A DNA stretch of 64,000 nt from Pseudonocardia kunmingensis (GTDB lineage: Bacteria > Actinomycetota > Actinomycetes > Mycobacteriales > Pseudonocardiaceae). Location: positions 434,001 through 498,000 of the forward strand of contig NZ_VFPA01000002.1 in NCBI RefSeq assembly GCF_006716445.1, given 5' to 3'. The position numbers and the translations under genes were made by a program. The notes beneath the pieces were generated by a model that did no database searches, was not told where the DNA came from, and saw only the letters and a program-made list of their open reading frames with translations. The first letter of the stretch is position 1. Each line of letters begins with the position of its first letter. Shown here in pieces: positions 33,865-43,466 of this stretch.

Positions 33865-35502
33865 GTGCGTCACCATTCTCTGGCCGTCATCGCGTTTGTG
33901 GTGGGCCTGGGACTCGCCGCATGCAGCAGCCCGGCCACCGACACGGCGCCCGCGGCGCCCACCCCGGTATGCGGGGGAACCCTCGTCGTCGCGATCGACA
34001 GTGATCCGGGCAGCTTGAACCCGGCCGCGACCACGAGCGGTGGCGTGCACACCGCATCGGAGCTGATGTTCAACGGGCTCGTCGGGCTCGGGCCCGATCT
34101 GCAGCCGGTGCCGGAGCTCGCAGAGAGCTGGGAGGTGCTGGAGGACGGTGCGCTCTACCGGTTCCACCTGCGCGAGGGCGTGACATGGCACGACGGGCAG
34201 CCGTTCACCTCCGGTGACGTCAAGTACAGCTTCGAGGAGGTGTTGCTCAAGCTGCACTCGCGCACGCAAGCGTCCGTCGGCAGCGCGATCCAGTCGATCG
34301 CGGCATCGGATCCGTCGACCGTCGAGTTCCGATTCAAGCAGCCCTACGCCCCGCTGCTGCAGCAGCTCGACGTCACCGAGGCCCCGATCGTGCCGCAACA
34401 CCTCTACCAGGGCACCGACCCGGCGAAGAATCCCGCGAACATGGCGCCCATCGGTACTGGGCCCTACACGTTCGTCTCCTACGCCCCGGGCTCGGAGATC
34501 CGAATGGCCCGTAACGGTAGCTACTTCGAGGCCGGCCTGCCCTACCTCGACGAGGTCGTCATGCGGGTCATACCGGACCGGGCCAGCCAGGTCAACGCTC
34601 TGCGCGGCGGCGAGGTCGACTGGCTGTTCGGGGTTCCCGGGCCCGAGCGGGCCGTCCTCGAGGCCGATCCCGCGTTCGGCACGCTGCAGACCCCGATCAA
34701 TCCGGGTGGTTCGAACTGCATCATGACCGTGAGCTTCAACCTGGACCGCCCGGTGCTCCAGGACCTGCGGGTGCGCCAGGCGATCTCGTTTGCGCTGGAC
34801 CGGCAGCAGTTCGTCGACCGGGTGCTCTTCGGTGAGGGCCGCGCGGCCGACGCGCCGATCTCCAGCGGAATCCCGTTCGCATATGCCGACGACCTGGACA
34901 ACGTCGTGAGCTACGACCCGGCCCAGGCCGAGCGACTGCTCGACGAGGCCGGGTGGAAGCGCTCCGGCGATGGAGGGGTCCGCTCGTCGAGCGGGGTCCA
35001 GGGCGTTCCCGACGGAACGCCGCTGGCGATCAACTTCGTTGCGTTCCCGTCGTTCAACCAGTACGCCGAGCTGTACCGCGCCCAGCTCGCCGCGGTGGGT
35101 ATCGACGTCACCCTGCAGCCGTTGGACCCGCCGGTGTTCGCCGACACCGTCTTCGCGCAGCGCAACTTCGACACCAACATCATCAGCTACTGCAACGGGA
35201 CGGATCCCGAGATCGGGGTCAAGCGGATGTTCCTGAGCAGCAACATCAGCAAGACACCGTTCTCGAACGCCTCGGCGTACCGCAATCCCCAGATGGATGC
35301 GCTGTTCGGTGAGGCTGCGACGACGGTCGACCCGGCCCAGCGCTCCGAGGTGTACCGCCAGATCCAGCAGCTCGCCGTGGACGACGCTCCGTACACATGG
35401 GTCGTGGAGACCACCGCCACCCGGGTCTTCCGCAGCGGCTGCGAGGGCTTCGGTCCCTCCGGGCACTTCGCCAAGACTGCGTTCTGCGCCCCGCCGCAGT
35501 GA
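33865..35502 (+). CDS. Dpp/Nik-type solute-binding lipoprotein (system 3)
   Basis: 545 residues from GTG 33865, chosen over GTG 33853 because GGAGG lies 5-6 nt upstream. A lipoprotein signal ends with GLAAC-SS. The SBP_bac_5 fold follows: LVVAIDSDPGSLNPAATTSG, REGVTWHDGQPFTSGDVKYS, GTGPYTFVSYAPGSEIRMAR, RVRQAISFALDRQQFVDRVL. It is lipid-anchored outside the membrane and delivers solute to the permeases encoded next. Nickel is suggested only by the shared operator and the hydrogenase neighbourhood; peptide binding is equally possible by sequence. Confidence 0.87.
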   Translation: MRHHSLAVIAFVVGLGLAACSSPATDTAPAAPTPVCGGTLVVAIDSDPGSLNPAATTSGGVHTASELMFNGLVGLGPDLQPVPELAESWEVLEDGALYRFHLREGVTWHDGQPFTSGDVKYSFEEVLLKLHSRTQASVGSAIQSIAASDPSTVEFRFKQPYAPLLQQLDVTEAPIVPQHLYQGTDPAKNPANMAPIGTGPYTFVSYAPGSEIRMARNGSYFEAGLPYLDEVVMRVIPDRASQVNALRGGEVDWLFGVPGPERAVLEADPAFGTLQTPINPGGSNCIMTVSFNLDRPVLQDLRVRQAISFALDRQQFVDRVLFGEGRAADAPISSGIPFAYADDLDNVVSYDPAQAERLLDEAGWKRSGDGGVRSSSGVQGVPDGTPLAINFVAFPSFNQYAELYRAQLAAVGIDVTLQPLDPPVFADTVFAQRNFDTNIISYCNGTDPEIGVKRMFLSSNISKTPFSNASAYRNPQMDALFGEAATTVDPAQRSEVYRQIQQLAVDDAPYTWVVETTATRVFRSGCEGFGPSGHFAKTAFCAPPQ

Positions 35503-35506
35503 TCGG

Positions 35507-36472
35507 GTGAACGCGCGCTACATCACCTGGAGGCTCACGCAGGTCGTCCCGACCTGCGTCGGCATCCTGCTCGTGGGCTTCCTGCTCATCCACGCGGCCC
35601 CCGGCGATCCCGTGCTGGCGTTGGCCGGGCAGAACGGAGACGCCGCGTACTACGCGTTCATGCGCGAGAAGTTCGGGTTGGACGAGCCCCTGCCGACCCA
35701 GCTCGCGGTCTATACCGGCAACGTGCTCCAGGCCGACTTCGGTGACTCCTATGTCCAGGGCCGGCCCGCCATGGACGCCATCCTCGAGCGGTTGCCCGCC
35801 ACGGTCCTGCTCACCGGTGCGGCACTGATGCTATCCACGGTCGGCGGGATCGCGTTCGGGCTGCTGGCGGCCTCTCGGCCGTGGGGCGTGCGTGATGTCG
35901 GCGTGAGCACGATGTCGCTTGGGCTGTACGCGGCCCCGGTGTTCTGGGTCGGGCAGCTGGCTGTGCTGACCCTTGCGCTGGGGCTCGGCGTCTTCCCGAT
36001 CCAGGGCATGACCACGGCGCGTGACCCGGCCACCGGCTGGGCGCTCGTCCTAGACATCGCCCACCATCTCGCGTTGCCGGCGCTGGTCCTCGCCGCCGCG
36101 GAACTCGCAGCGATCTCGCGGCTGACCCGTGCCGGACTAGTGGAGGAGCTCGGGCGCGACCACATCCGGACCGCTCGGGCCAAGGGTGTGCCAGAGCATG
36201 CGGTGCTGCTCAAACACGGCCTGCGCCGGGCGCTGCTCCCGGTCGTCACCGTGATCGGCGGGCGGGTCGGCCACCTGGTGTCCGGGGCGATCGTGGTCGA
36301 GGTGGTCTTCGGCTGGCCGGGCATCGGTCAGCTGCTGCTGTCCAGCATGCAGAACCGGGACGCGCCGATCGTCCTGGGCGTCTTCGTGATCGTCGCGCTC
36401 ACCGTCGTCCTCGCCAACCTCGTCACGGACTTCCTCTATGCCTTCCTCGACCCCCGTATCCGCTACCGCTGA
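35507..36472 (+). CDS. Dpp/Nik-type ABC permease B (system 3)
   Basis: 321 residues from GTG 35507, 4 bp after the binding-protein stop. DppB/NikB hallmarks: RLTQVVPTCVGILLVGFLLI, AAPGDPVLALAGQNGD, FGLDEPLPTQLAVYTG, EAA loop (TARAKGVPEHAVLLKHGLRR) and the C-terminal FLDPRIRYR. It overlaps the permease C gene by 35 bp. It forms half of the channel. Confidence 0.87.
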   Translation: MNARYITWRLTQVVPTCVGILLVGFLLIHAAPGDPVLALAGQNGDAAYYAFMREKFGLDEPLPTQLAVYTGNVLQADFGDSYVQGRPAMDAILERLPATVLLTGAALMLSTVGGIAFGLLAASRPWGVRDVGVSTMSLGLYAAPVFWVGQLAVLTLALGLGVFPIQGMTTARDPATGWALVLDIAHHLALPALVLAAAELAAISRLTRAGLVEELGRDHIRTARAKGVPEHAVLLKHGLRRALLPVVTVIGGRVGHLVSGAIVVEVVFGWPGIGQLLLSSMQNRDAPIVLGVFVIVALTVVLANLVTDFLYAFLDPRIRYR

Positions 36473-37328
36473 GCTGCCCGTCGGGGTGGCCAAGGCCGTC
36501 GCCGCCTCCCGACGGCCGTTGCTGGCTCGCGTCCTGACCAGCCCCGGGGGCGCGATCGGGGCTGTGTTGGTCGCGGCCGTCGTCCTCACGGCGGTGTTCG
36601 CACCCGTGCTCGCTCCGACCGACCCCTTTGCGATCGCCGGGCCGTCGTTGGCGGCTCCGTCGGCCGCGCATCCGATGGGCACCGACGCGCTGGGCCGCGA
36701 CACCTTCAGCGGAGTCGTGCACGGTGCGCGGACGTCGATGCTGGTCGCGGGCGCGGTCGGCGTGCTGGTGCTGCTCATCGGCGGGACCGTCGGCGTGCTG
36801 GCCGGGTATCGCGGCGGGCGGCTCGACGATGTGCTCATGCGGATGACCGAGTTCGTCCAGGTCCTGCCGGTATTCTTCCTCGCGATCGTCGTGATCGCAC
36901 TGTTCGGCCCCGGCCTGGACCGGCTGATCCTCGTGCTCGGCCTCAGCTCGTGGGAGCTGCTCGCCCGCGTGGTCCGGGCCGAGGTGCTCGCGCTGCGCGA
37001 GCGCGAGTTCGTCGAGGCCGCGCGGGCCACCGGCGCATCGGCGATGCGGATCGTGGTCCGCGAGATTCTGCCCAACGCGCTACCTGCAGCCCTGGTCTAC
37101 CTCGGGCTGCTGCTCGCGCAGGTCATGCTGATCGAAGCCAGCCTCGGGTTCCTCGGGCTCGGTGATCCCAACGCGATCAGCTGGGGATACCTGGCGAGTG
37201 AGGCGCAGCAGTTCCTGCGGGTGGCCTGGTGGCTGTCGTTCTTTCCCGGGCTGGCCATCGTTGCCGCGGTCCTCGGGCTGAACCTGCTTTCCGACGCCCT
37301 CACCGACGTGTTGGGCGGGCGCCGATGA
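36438..37328 (+). CDS. Dpp/Nik-type ABC permease C (system 3)
   Basis: 296 residues from ATG 36438, inside the end of permease B. DppC pattern: VLVAAVVLTAVFAPVLAPTD, MGTDALGRDTFSGVVHGART, EAA loop (EAARATGASAMRIVVREILPN) and GLNLLSDALTDVL. The stop overlaps the start of the ATPase D gene (ATGA). It is intact and complete. Confidence 0.87.
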   Translation: MPSSTPVSATAELPVGVAKAVAASRRPLLARVLTSPGGAIGAVLVAAVVLTAVFAPVLAPTDPFAIAGPSLAAPSAAHPMGTDALGRDTFSGVVHGARTSMLVAGAVGVLVLLIGGTVGVLAGYRGGRLDDVLMRMTEFVQVLPVFFLAIVVIALFGPGLDRLILVLGLSSWELLARVVRAEVLALREREFVEAARATGASAMRIVVREILPNALPAALVYLGLLLAQVMLIEASLGFLGLGDPNAISWGYLASEAQQFLRVAWWLSFFPGLAIVAAVLGLNLLSDALTDVLGGRR

Positions 37329-38311
37329 GCAAGGCCCTCTTGTCCATCCGCGACCTCACGGTCGAGTTCGACACCCCGGCCGGCACGGTCCACGCGGTGA
37401 ACGGGGTGAGCTTCGACGTCAACCCCGGCGAGGTGCTCGGTCTCGTGGGCGAGTCCGGCTGCGGCAAGACGGTCACGCTGCTGGCAGCGCTGCGGCTCCT
37501 GGCCGAGCCACCGGCCAGGCTCGTCGGTGGACAGGCACTGTTCCAGGGGCGGGATCTCCTGCGACTGCCTCGCCGCGAGCTGCGCCGCGTACGCGGCCGT
37601 GACATCGGGTTCGTGTTCCAGGATCCGCTGACCTCGCTGCACCCGTCGATGCGCGTAGGTGACCAGATCGCGGAGGCCCTGCGGGTGCACGACCGGGGCC
37701 TGGCGGCAGCTGCGGCACGCGCCCGGGTGGTGGACCTGCTGGACCTGGTCGGGGTGCCACGGCCCGCGACCCGGCTGCGCGACTACCCGCACCAGTGGTC
37801 GGGCGGGATGCGTCAGCGCGCCATGATCGCTGCGGCGATCGCCAACCGGCCGGCGCTGCTGATCGCCGACGAGCCCACCACCGCGCTCGACGTCACGATC
37901 CAGGCCCAGGTCCTCGATGTGCTGCGGCTCGCTGCCGCCGAGACCGGCGCAGCGACCGTACTGGTGAGCCACGATCTCGGCGTCATCGCGGAGCTGGCCG
38001 CCAGGGTGGTGGTGATGTACGGCGGACGGGTCGTCGAGACGGCACCGGTCGGCGAGCTGTTCGCCCGGCCGCGACACCCCTACACCGCTGCCCTGCTCGC
38101 CAGCGTTCCCCGCGTTGATGGGCCGTTGCGCCTTTCCGACCCCGTGCCCGGGCAGCCTCCGACCCTGCTCGAGCAGCCGGTAGGTTGCTCCTTCGCGGGG
38201 CGTTGCCCATGTCGTGAGGACCGGGAGCGGTGCGTCGTCGAGGCGCCCGAACTCGCGCCGGGAACCCACAAGGTCGCCTGCCACTTCCCGCTGACCGCGA
38301 GCCGTTCGTGA
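37325..38311 (+). CDS. Dpp/Nik-type ABC ATPase D (system 3)
   Basis: 328 residues from ATG 37325. Walker [22 protein letters not shown]-loop [11 protein letters not shown], signature [15 protein letters not shown], Walker [15 protein letters not shown]-loop [13 protein letters not shown], and the oligopeptide/nickel C-terminal cysteine domain ([16 protein letters not shown]). It energises import with ATPase F, which it overlaps by 4 bp. Confidence 0.88.
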   Translation: MSKALLSIRDLTVEFDTPAGTVHAVNGVSFDVNPGEVLGLVGESGCGKTVTLLAALRLLAEPPARLVGGQALFQGRDLLRLPRRELRRVRGRDIGFVFQDPLTSLHPSMRVGDQIAEALRVHDRGLAAAAARARVVDLLDLVGVPRPATRLRDYPHQWSGGMRQRAMIAAAIANRPALLIADEPTTALDVTIQAQVLDVLRLAAAETGAATVLVSHDLGVIAELAARVVVMYGGRVVETAPVGELFARPRHPYTAALLASVPRVDGPLRLSDPVPGQPPTLLEQPVGCSFAGRCPCREDRERCVVEAPELAPGTHKVACHFPLTASRS

Positions 38312-39864
38312 CCCCGGATGTCCTTCGGGTCGAGCGCCTGAGCACCCACTTCCACACGCCGCGCGGCGTCATCCGCGCCGTCGACGACGTGAGCTTCGCC
38401 GTGGCCGAGGGCGAGACACTCGGGCTGGTCGGTGAGTCGGGATGCGGAAAATCGACGCTGGCCCGCACCGTGGTCCGCCTGCTCGACCCGACCGCCGGAC
38501 AAGTGTTCTTCGACGGCCACGACGTCACGCACACACGGGGGCGGGACCTGCGCGCGCTCCGCGCCCAGATGCAGATCGTCTTCCAGGATCCGTTCGCCTC
38601 GCTCAACCCGCGCATGCGGGTGGGCGAGATCGTCAGCCAGCCGCTGCGGGTGCACCGGCGGTACCGCGGGAGCGCAGGCGAGGATCGGGTCGAGGAGCTG
38701 TTCGAGCTGGTCGGGCTCGACCCCGCAATGCGCGACCGCTTCCCGCACGAGTTCTCCGGCGGGCAGCGCCAGCGCGTCGGCATCGCCCGGGCGCTAGCGC
38801 TACAACCCCGTGTCCTGGTTCTCGACGAGCCGGTCTCGGCCCTCGACGTCTCGGTGCGGGCACAGATCGTCGCGCTCCTCCACCAGCTGCAGCGCGACCT
38901 CGGACTGGCCTACCTGTTCATCGCCCACGACCTCGCGGTCGTGCGCCAGCTCGCGAACCGGGTAGCGGTCATGTACCTCGGCCGGATCGTGGAGACCGGT
39001 CCGCGGGACGCCGTGTTCGGTGCCGCGACGCATCCGTACACGCAGTCGCTGCTCTCGGCGGTGCCGGTACCCAACCCCGCGGGCCGGGAGTCCCGGCAGC
39101 GCATCGTCCTCAGCGGCGACCCACCCGATCCCGAGGATCTCCCGTCCGGATGCCGGTTCCGCACCCGTTGCTGGAAGGCCGCCGAGCAGTGCGCCGAGCA
39201 CGATCCGCCGCTGGCTTCCGATGCGGTCGCCGGCCATGCGTCGGCCTGCTTCTTCGCAACGTCGCTAAAGATCTTTCAAGGCGGAGATTACCTCCGGTCG
39301 GTCCGGGGTGACGGCTGCCGGATCGTGGGCTATGCCCGAGCTATGAGGTATGCCGATGGTGGCGGCCTGACCGCCGAGGAACGGGCGCGCCGGGAGCAGG
39401 TGCGGTTCGCGGCCGCTGACCGGTTCGCCGCTGGGGCCGGTGATGGCCGGGTGGCCCGGGAGTTTCGGGTCTCGCGGATGTCGGCGAACCGGTGGCGCCG
39501 GGCGTTCGAGGCCGGCGGTCGGGACGCGCTGGTCTCCAAGGGTGCGGGGGGTGCGGTGTGCAAGCTCGATGCCGTCCAGGTGGCGCGGCTGGAATCGGTG
39601 TTGGCCGACGGTCCGGCCGCGTATGGCTGGGCCGAGGACCAGTGCTGGACGCTGGCGCGGATCGCCGAGCTGATCGCCAAGCAGTTCGGGGTGGTCTACA
39701 CGCTGGGCGGGGTGGACTACCTGCTGCACCGCCTCGGCTGGTCCTGGCAGGCGCCGGCCCGGCGGGCGGCCGAACGCGACGAGGCCGGGATCGCCGCGTG
39801 GCGCGACGATCGGTCGGCGAGTGGGGGTTTGGGGTGTCAGAACCAGTCAGAGCACGTCGGCTGA
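38308..39864 (+). CDS. Dpp/Nik-type ABC ATPase F (system 3), reading into an IS630-type transposase fragment
   Basis: Starts GTG 38308. The ATPase part (to about 39260) is complete: Walker [22 protein letters not shown]-loop [11 protein letters not shown], signature [16 protein letters not shown], Walker [16 protein letters not shown]-loop [12 protein letters not shown] and C-terminal [14 protein letters not shown]. The natural stop is missing. The frame runs through a short junction ([17 protein letters not shown]) into an IS630-type N-terminal domain that ends at 39864. So the element inserted at the very end of the gene. The tail of ~190 foreign residues may or may not be tolerated. Confidence 0.8.
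   Translation: MTPDVLRVERLSTHFHTPRGVIRAVDDVSFAVAEGETLGLVGESGCGKSTLARTVVRLLDPTAGQVFFDGHDVTHTRGRDLRALRAQMQIVFQDPFASLNPRMRVGEIVSQPLRVHRRYRGSAGEDRVEELFELVGLDPAMRDRFPHEFSGGQRQRVGIARALALQPRVLVLDEPVSALDVSVRAQIVALLHQLQRDLGLAYLFIAHDLAVVRQLANRVAVMYLGRIVETGPRDAVFGAATHPYTQSLLSAVPVPNPAGRESRQRIVLSGDPPDPEDLPSGCRFRTRCWKAAEQCAEHDPPLASDAVAGHASACFFATSLKIFQGGDYLRSVRGDGCRIVGYARAMRYADGGGLTAEERARREQVRFAAADRFAAGAGDGRVAREFRVSRMSANRWRRAFEAGGRDALVSKGAGGAVCKLDAVQVARLESVLADGPAAYGWAEDQCWTLARIAELIAKQFGVVYTLGGVDYLLHRLGWSWQAPARRAAERDEAGIAAWRDDRSASGGLGCQNQSEHVG
39343..39864 (+). pseudogene. IS630-type transposase, N-terminal fragment
   Basis: From ATG 39343: [20 protein letters not shown], a helix-turn-helix ([20 protein letters not shown]), [20 protein letters not shown] and [19 protein letters not shown]. 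It parallels the complete copy at 43493-44568 but stops after AAWRDD, where the next element begins. The catalytic DDE part is absent. Confidence 0.75.
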
Positions 39865-40156
39865 CCGACGAGGAAGGCCGTCGGCTGACTCAGATCGTGC
39901 GCCGGGGGCGCGGGAACCCGATTCGGGTCCGCCGGGCGACGATCATCATGGCCTCGGCGTCGGGAACGCTTGTGCCTGCGATCGCGCGGCTGGTGGCAGC
40001 CGATGAGGACACCGTCCGCGATGTCATCCACGCGTTCAACCAGCGGGGGTTGGCCGCGCTGGACCCTCGGTGGGCGGGAGGCCGTCCCCGCCTGATCAGT
40101 GACGCCGACATCGGGTTCATCGTCACGACGGCCACCACCCGCCCGGGCAAGCTCGG
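39834..40156 (+). pseudogene. Second IS630-type transposase, N-terminal fragment
   Basis: From GTG 39834: [20 protein letters not shown], then RRATIIMASASGTLVPAIAR and NQRGLAALDPRWAGGRPRLI, the N-terminal DNA-binding part of a different IS630 subgroup. It breaks off near KLGCPF, directly joined to an acyl-CoA dehydrogenase fragment. There is no catalytic domain. Confidence 0.7.
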
Positions 40157-40684
40157 GTGCCCGTTCACCCGCTGGAGCAGTTCCTCGACAACGTGCGGGT
40201 GCCGGCGTCGGACGTGATCGGCGAGGTCGGCCGGGCCTGGCCCGCGATGATGACGCACCTGGCGCAGGAGCGGCTCGCCTCCGCGGTCTGCAACGTCGCG
40301 CACGCGCGCCTGGTGCTCGACGAGGCCGTCGCCTACGTCCGCTCGCGCGAGGCGTTCGGGTCCACGATCGCGGCGCTGCAGCGCACCCGGTTCCTGCTGG
40401 CCGACCTCACCACCGAGGTCGCGACCGTCCAGGCCTTCCTCGACGCCTGCATCGCGGCCCACGTGGAGGGCGAGCTCAGCGCGGTCGAGGCCGCGATGGT
40501 CAAGCTGAAGAGCTCCGAGGTGCAAAGCACGGTCGTCGACGCGGCGGTGCAGATGCACGGCGGCCTCGGCTACATGCGCGAGAGCAAGGTCGCCCAGGAC
40601 TGGATGGACGCCCGGGTCACCCGGCTGTGGGCGGGCACGAGCGAGATCATGCGCGAGGTCATCGGCCGCTCGGTCACCCGATGA
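40157..40684 (+). pseudogene. Acyl-CoA dehydrogenase, C-terminal fragment
   Basis: The last ~175 residues of an acyl-CoA dehydrogenase: QFLDNVRVPASDVIGEVGRA, AYVRSREAFGSTIAALQRTR, QMHGGLGYMRESKVAQDWMD and LWAGTSEIMREVIGR. The FAD-binding N-terminal and middle domains are replaced by transposase sequence. The stop overlaps the start of the esterase gene (ATGA), so both belonged to one operon before the damage. Confidence 0.8.
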
Positions 40685-40790
40685 CCCTCGACCCGGACCT
40701 GGCGCGGGCCCTCGACGCGGTCGCCGCCCGGGGGGCCCCGCCGATGCACGAGGTCCCGCCGGGCCGGGCGCGCGCCGGGTACCGGCGATT

Positions 40791-41731
40791 GAGCCTTTGC
40801 CAACCTGATCATGCGTTGGCGAGCATGAGGGTCTGAACTGCGGCGATGAGCCTGTCGGCGGTGTTCGGGCTGGAGCGGATCTTGCGCAGGATGCGCCAGT
40901 TCTTCAGCTCGGCGTTGACCCGCTCGCCCGGCCCGCGGCGGCGGGCATGGGCGGTGTTGACCTCGCGCTGGTTGGTCGACAGCCGCTGGTAGCGGCCGGT
41001 GTCGGGATCGAGGCGGCGACGTCGCTGTGGGACCGCAACCGTCGATCCCGCGCCCTGGTAGGCGGTGTCGGCGGCTGCGGGGATCTCATGAGCGGTGAGC
41101 GCGTCGACGATGCCGTGCTCGCGGGCGGCGCCCATGTCGTGGCGTGCGCCGGGCAGCGGCGGGGAGATCCACACCAGCCGGCCGATCGGGTCGGCGATGA
41201 CCTGCACGTTCAACCCGTGAGCCTTGTGCTTGCCTGAGTAGAACGCTCGGTCGTATCCCGAGGCCATCCCGACTCGGTCGATGCGCAGCAGGGTGCCGTC
41301 GAGGATCACGAACGCCTTCCGGCAGGCGACCTCGATCGCCTGCTCCAAGGTCGGCGCCATCGCGGCAAGGAGGTCGAGTGCTTCGCGGATGTAGCGGTAG
41401 ACCGTTGACGTGCCGATCGTGAAGCCGCAGGCCAGGTCCGCGTAGGTCTCGCCCTTGCGCAGATAGGCCACGACCAGCAAGGCCTGGCGGCCAGCGGTCA
41501 GCTTGCGCCACCGCGTCGCCCGCTGGTTGCGGTGAGCCCGCAACGCGTCGGACAGCACGCCGAGCGCGCGAGTGGACACGGTCATCCCGGACGGGTAGGA
41601 CAGCACCTTGAAGCTCCTGGTCGGACGGACTGATCTCAGCAATCGCCCGTCTACCAGGAGCTTCACCCATTCGAGCTCACGCCACGCCGCACACGCCCTG
41701 ACCTGCCCGTCCGTCAGGTTGGCAAACGCTC
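40791..41731. mobile_element. IS5-family insertion sequence with 3-bp ATT target duplication
   Basis: 941 bp. The ends are imperfect inverted repeats (left GAGCCTTTGCCAACCTGA, right complement GAGCGTTTGCCAACCTGA, 17 of 18 identical). ATT flanks both sides (40788-40790 and 41732-41734). Removing the element and one ATT restores the esterase frame. Confidence 0.88.
40809..41666 (-). CDS. IS5-family transposase
   Basis: 285 residues. It has an N-terminal helix-turn-helix (TYADLACGFTIGTSTVYRYI), then the DDE core: FVILDGTLLRIDRVGMASGY, FYSGKHKAHGLNVQVIAD, AADTAYQGAGS and a C-terminal ERVNAELKNWRILRKI with the Glu. It is complete and uninterrupted, filling the element between its inverted repeats, so the element may still be active. 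Confidence 0.85.
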   Translation of the reverse strand: MKLLVDGRLLRSVRPTRSFKVLSYPSGMTVSTRALGVLSDALRAHRNQRATRWRKLTAGRQALLVVAYLRKGETYADLACGFTIGTSTVYRYIREALDLLAAMAPTLEQAIEVACRKAFVILDGTLLRIDRVGMASGYDRAFYSGKHKAHGLNVQVIADPIGRLVWISPPLPGARHDMGAAREHGIVDALTAHEIPAAADTAYQGAGSTVAVPQRRRRLDPDTGRYQRLSTNQREVNTAHARRRGPGERVNAELKNWRILRKIRSSPNTADRLIAAVQTLMLANA

Positions 41732-42570
41732 ATTGGCCGTGGACACCTGGCCTGCGGAGCTGGTTCCGCAGGTCGAGGTCGACGACCTCGACGCCGGGGG
41801 CGTGCCCGGGCGCCGCTACCGGCCCCGGACGCCCGGACCCTGGTCGACGGTCGTCTACCTGCACGGTGGCGGGTGGGTGATCGGCGACCTCGACACGCAC
41901 GACAATCTGGCCCGCAGTCTGTGCCGGGACGCCGACGCCGTGGTGCTGTCGGTCGACTACCGGCGGGCCCCCGAGCATCCCTTCCCGGCGGCCTTCGACG
42001 ACGCGCCGGCGGCGGTCCGGTGGGCCTGGGCCCATCGGGGCACGCTCGGCGGCGACGGCCGTCTCGCGGTCGCGGGGGACAGCGCCGGCGCGAACCTCGC
42101 AGCAGCCGTCGCAGCCCGGGTCGGGCGGGACGCGACGGCTGAGCTGGTCGCTCAATTGTTGATCTGTCCTCTCGTCAACCTTGTCGATCGCACTCCGTCG
42201 CGAACACGGTTCGCGCATGGGCATCTCCTGGACGCTCCAACCCTGCGGTGGTTCGCGCAGCTCTACGCCGGCGAGGCACTGGTGGCCGACCTCGAGGAGG
42301 ACCCTCGGGTGCGGCCGGCCGGGGCTGCCGCGGTCGCTGTGATGCCGAGATCGGTCGTCGTGACCGCCGGATTCGACCCGCTCCACGACGAGGGGGAGGA
42401 CCTGGCCCGACGGCTGGCCGAGGCCGGGTGCCCACCGAGCACGTCGAGCTCCCGGAGATGCTGCACGGGTTCCCGGGCTTCGTCCCGGTGTCGCAGGGCG
42501 CGCGGCGCTCGGTGGAGATCCTCGGGCACGCGCTCGCCCGCGTACTCGCCGCCGAGGCCCGCTGACCCTC

Positions 42571-42857
42571 ACACGGTGGCGGTCACCAGTTGCCGGATGT
42601 GCTGCACGGTGATGCCCCCAAGGCCGGGTTCACCGCGAGCGCGAGGCCGATCTGGGCGGCGGGCGGCACCTGGAGCGCGGCCGTCACCGGCACGTCGGTC
42701 GGCTGCGCGGGCGCGGCGACCGAGGTCATCCCAGGGATCCCCTCGGCCATCACGGAGGAGTACCCGCGGGCACGGATCTCGTCGAGCGGGATTTCTTGCA
42801 TCGGATGCAAGTCCCGTCCTTTTAGCGGACCGATAATCCACATACTGAGCTCTTTCC
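42571..42857 (-). other. Unassigned gene fragment
   Basis: The reverse strand holds MWIIGPLKGRDLHPMQEIPL, then RARGYSSVMAEGIPGMTSVA and PVTAALQVPPAAQIGLALAV, with the end (GGITVQHIRQLVTATV) in a second frame. It reads like genuine protein but I do not recognise it. It appears frameshifted near its end and is cut off by intron-like sequence. Confidence 0.35.
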
Positions 42858-43377
42858 GTGCGCCCAGCAGGCAGGAGGTTGACCGTGTAGGTGGTTGATC
42901 TGTTGTCGTCAGCTCGTCGTCGCTTGCAGGTGGAAGTCCGGTCCGGGTAACCGCCAGGGGGCCCGGTAGCAGACTGGCGGCTTCGTCTGGAAACGGGCGG
43001 GGTCGAAGCCCAGTGTCGAAAGCCCATTTTAGGGGGAGCGACTGAGCGGTCCGTAGCATGAAGCGAAGCCTGCGGCGTCGTTAGAGGTCTCGCCGGTGAC
43101 GGCGGGGTGCAGGGAGTGCCGAGCCCCCGAAATCAGGGTGAAGGCCATCGTTATGCCGACGATCTGCTGGTGATGTACCGTTCCCCCGAAGCCGGGTTGG
43201 CGCGGTTGCGGCACTTGCTGGCCGAACTCGGGCTGGAACCGAAGGAGGCCAAGACCCGGAACCAGTACCCGTGCCCGCGCACGTCCCATGCCCGGTCGAG
43301 CCGATGCAGGTAGACGTTAGCCAGCAGCGGGGAGATCACCCCGCCGGGTCTAAGTCTTGCCTCCCGGCCGCTTTCGC
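42858..43377 (+). mobile_element. Rearranged group II intron remnant with reverse-transcriptase pieces
   Basis: The left edge GTGCGCCC resembles the conserved 5' GUGYG of group II introns and is followed by ~250 nt of non-coding, structured-looking sequence. Plus strand 43149-43257 encodes the RT active-site block (RYADDLLVMYRSPEAGLARL to EPKEAKTR). Immediately after, the minus strand of 43257-43350 encodes the block that should precede it (RPGGVISPLLANVYLHRLDR). So part of the RT gene is inverted and the rest deleted. Confidence 0.65.
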
Positions 43378-43466
43378 ATTGGTCGACGACGGCGGCGAGC
43401 ATCACGTTGTGGCGACGCCCGAGTTCGTCGTCGGCAGCTCCCGAACGATCGACCTGCGCGGCACTA

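Larger units (their letters stand above)
40681..42565 (+). pseudogene. Alpha/beta hydrolase (HSL-type esterase) split by IS5-family insertion
   Basis: The N-terminus (LDPDLARALDAVAARGAPPM to GYRRL) is on the left of the insertion, and the rest continues exactly in frame after it with AVDTWPAELVPQVEVDD. Oxyanion motif VVYLHGGGWVIGD, nucleophile motif VAGDSAGANLAA and the Asp region (TAGFDPLHDEGEDL) are present. The His region (HVELPEMLHGFPGFV) is in another frame, so a second lesion lies near 42430. With its acyl-CoA dehydrogenase neighbour it looks like a remnant of a catabolic operon. Confidence 0.8.

Noticed and set aside
22344..39260. Naming the transporters nikABCDE
   Set aside because: Binding-protein sequence alone does not separate nickel from peptide systems; only the shared operator and location suggest nickel.
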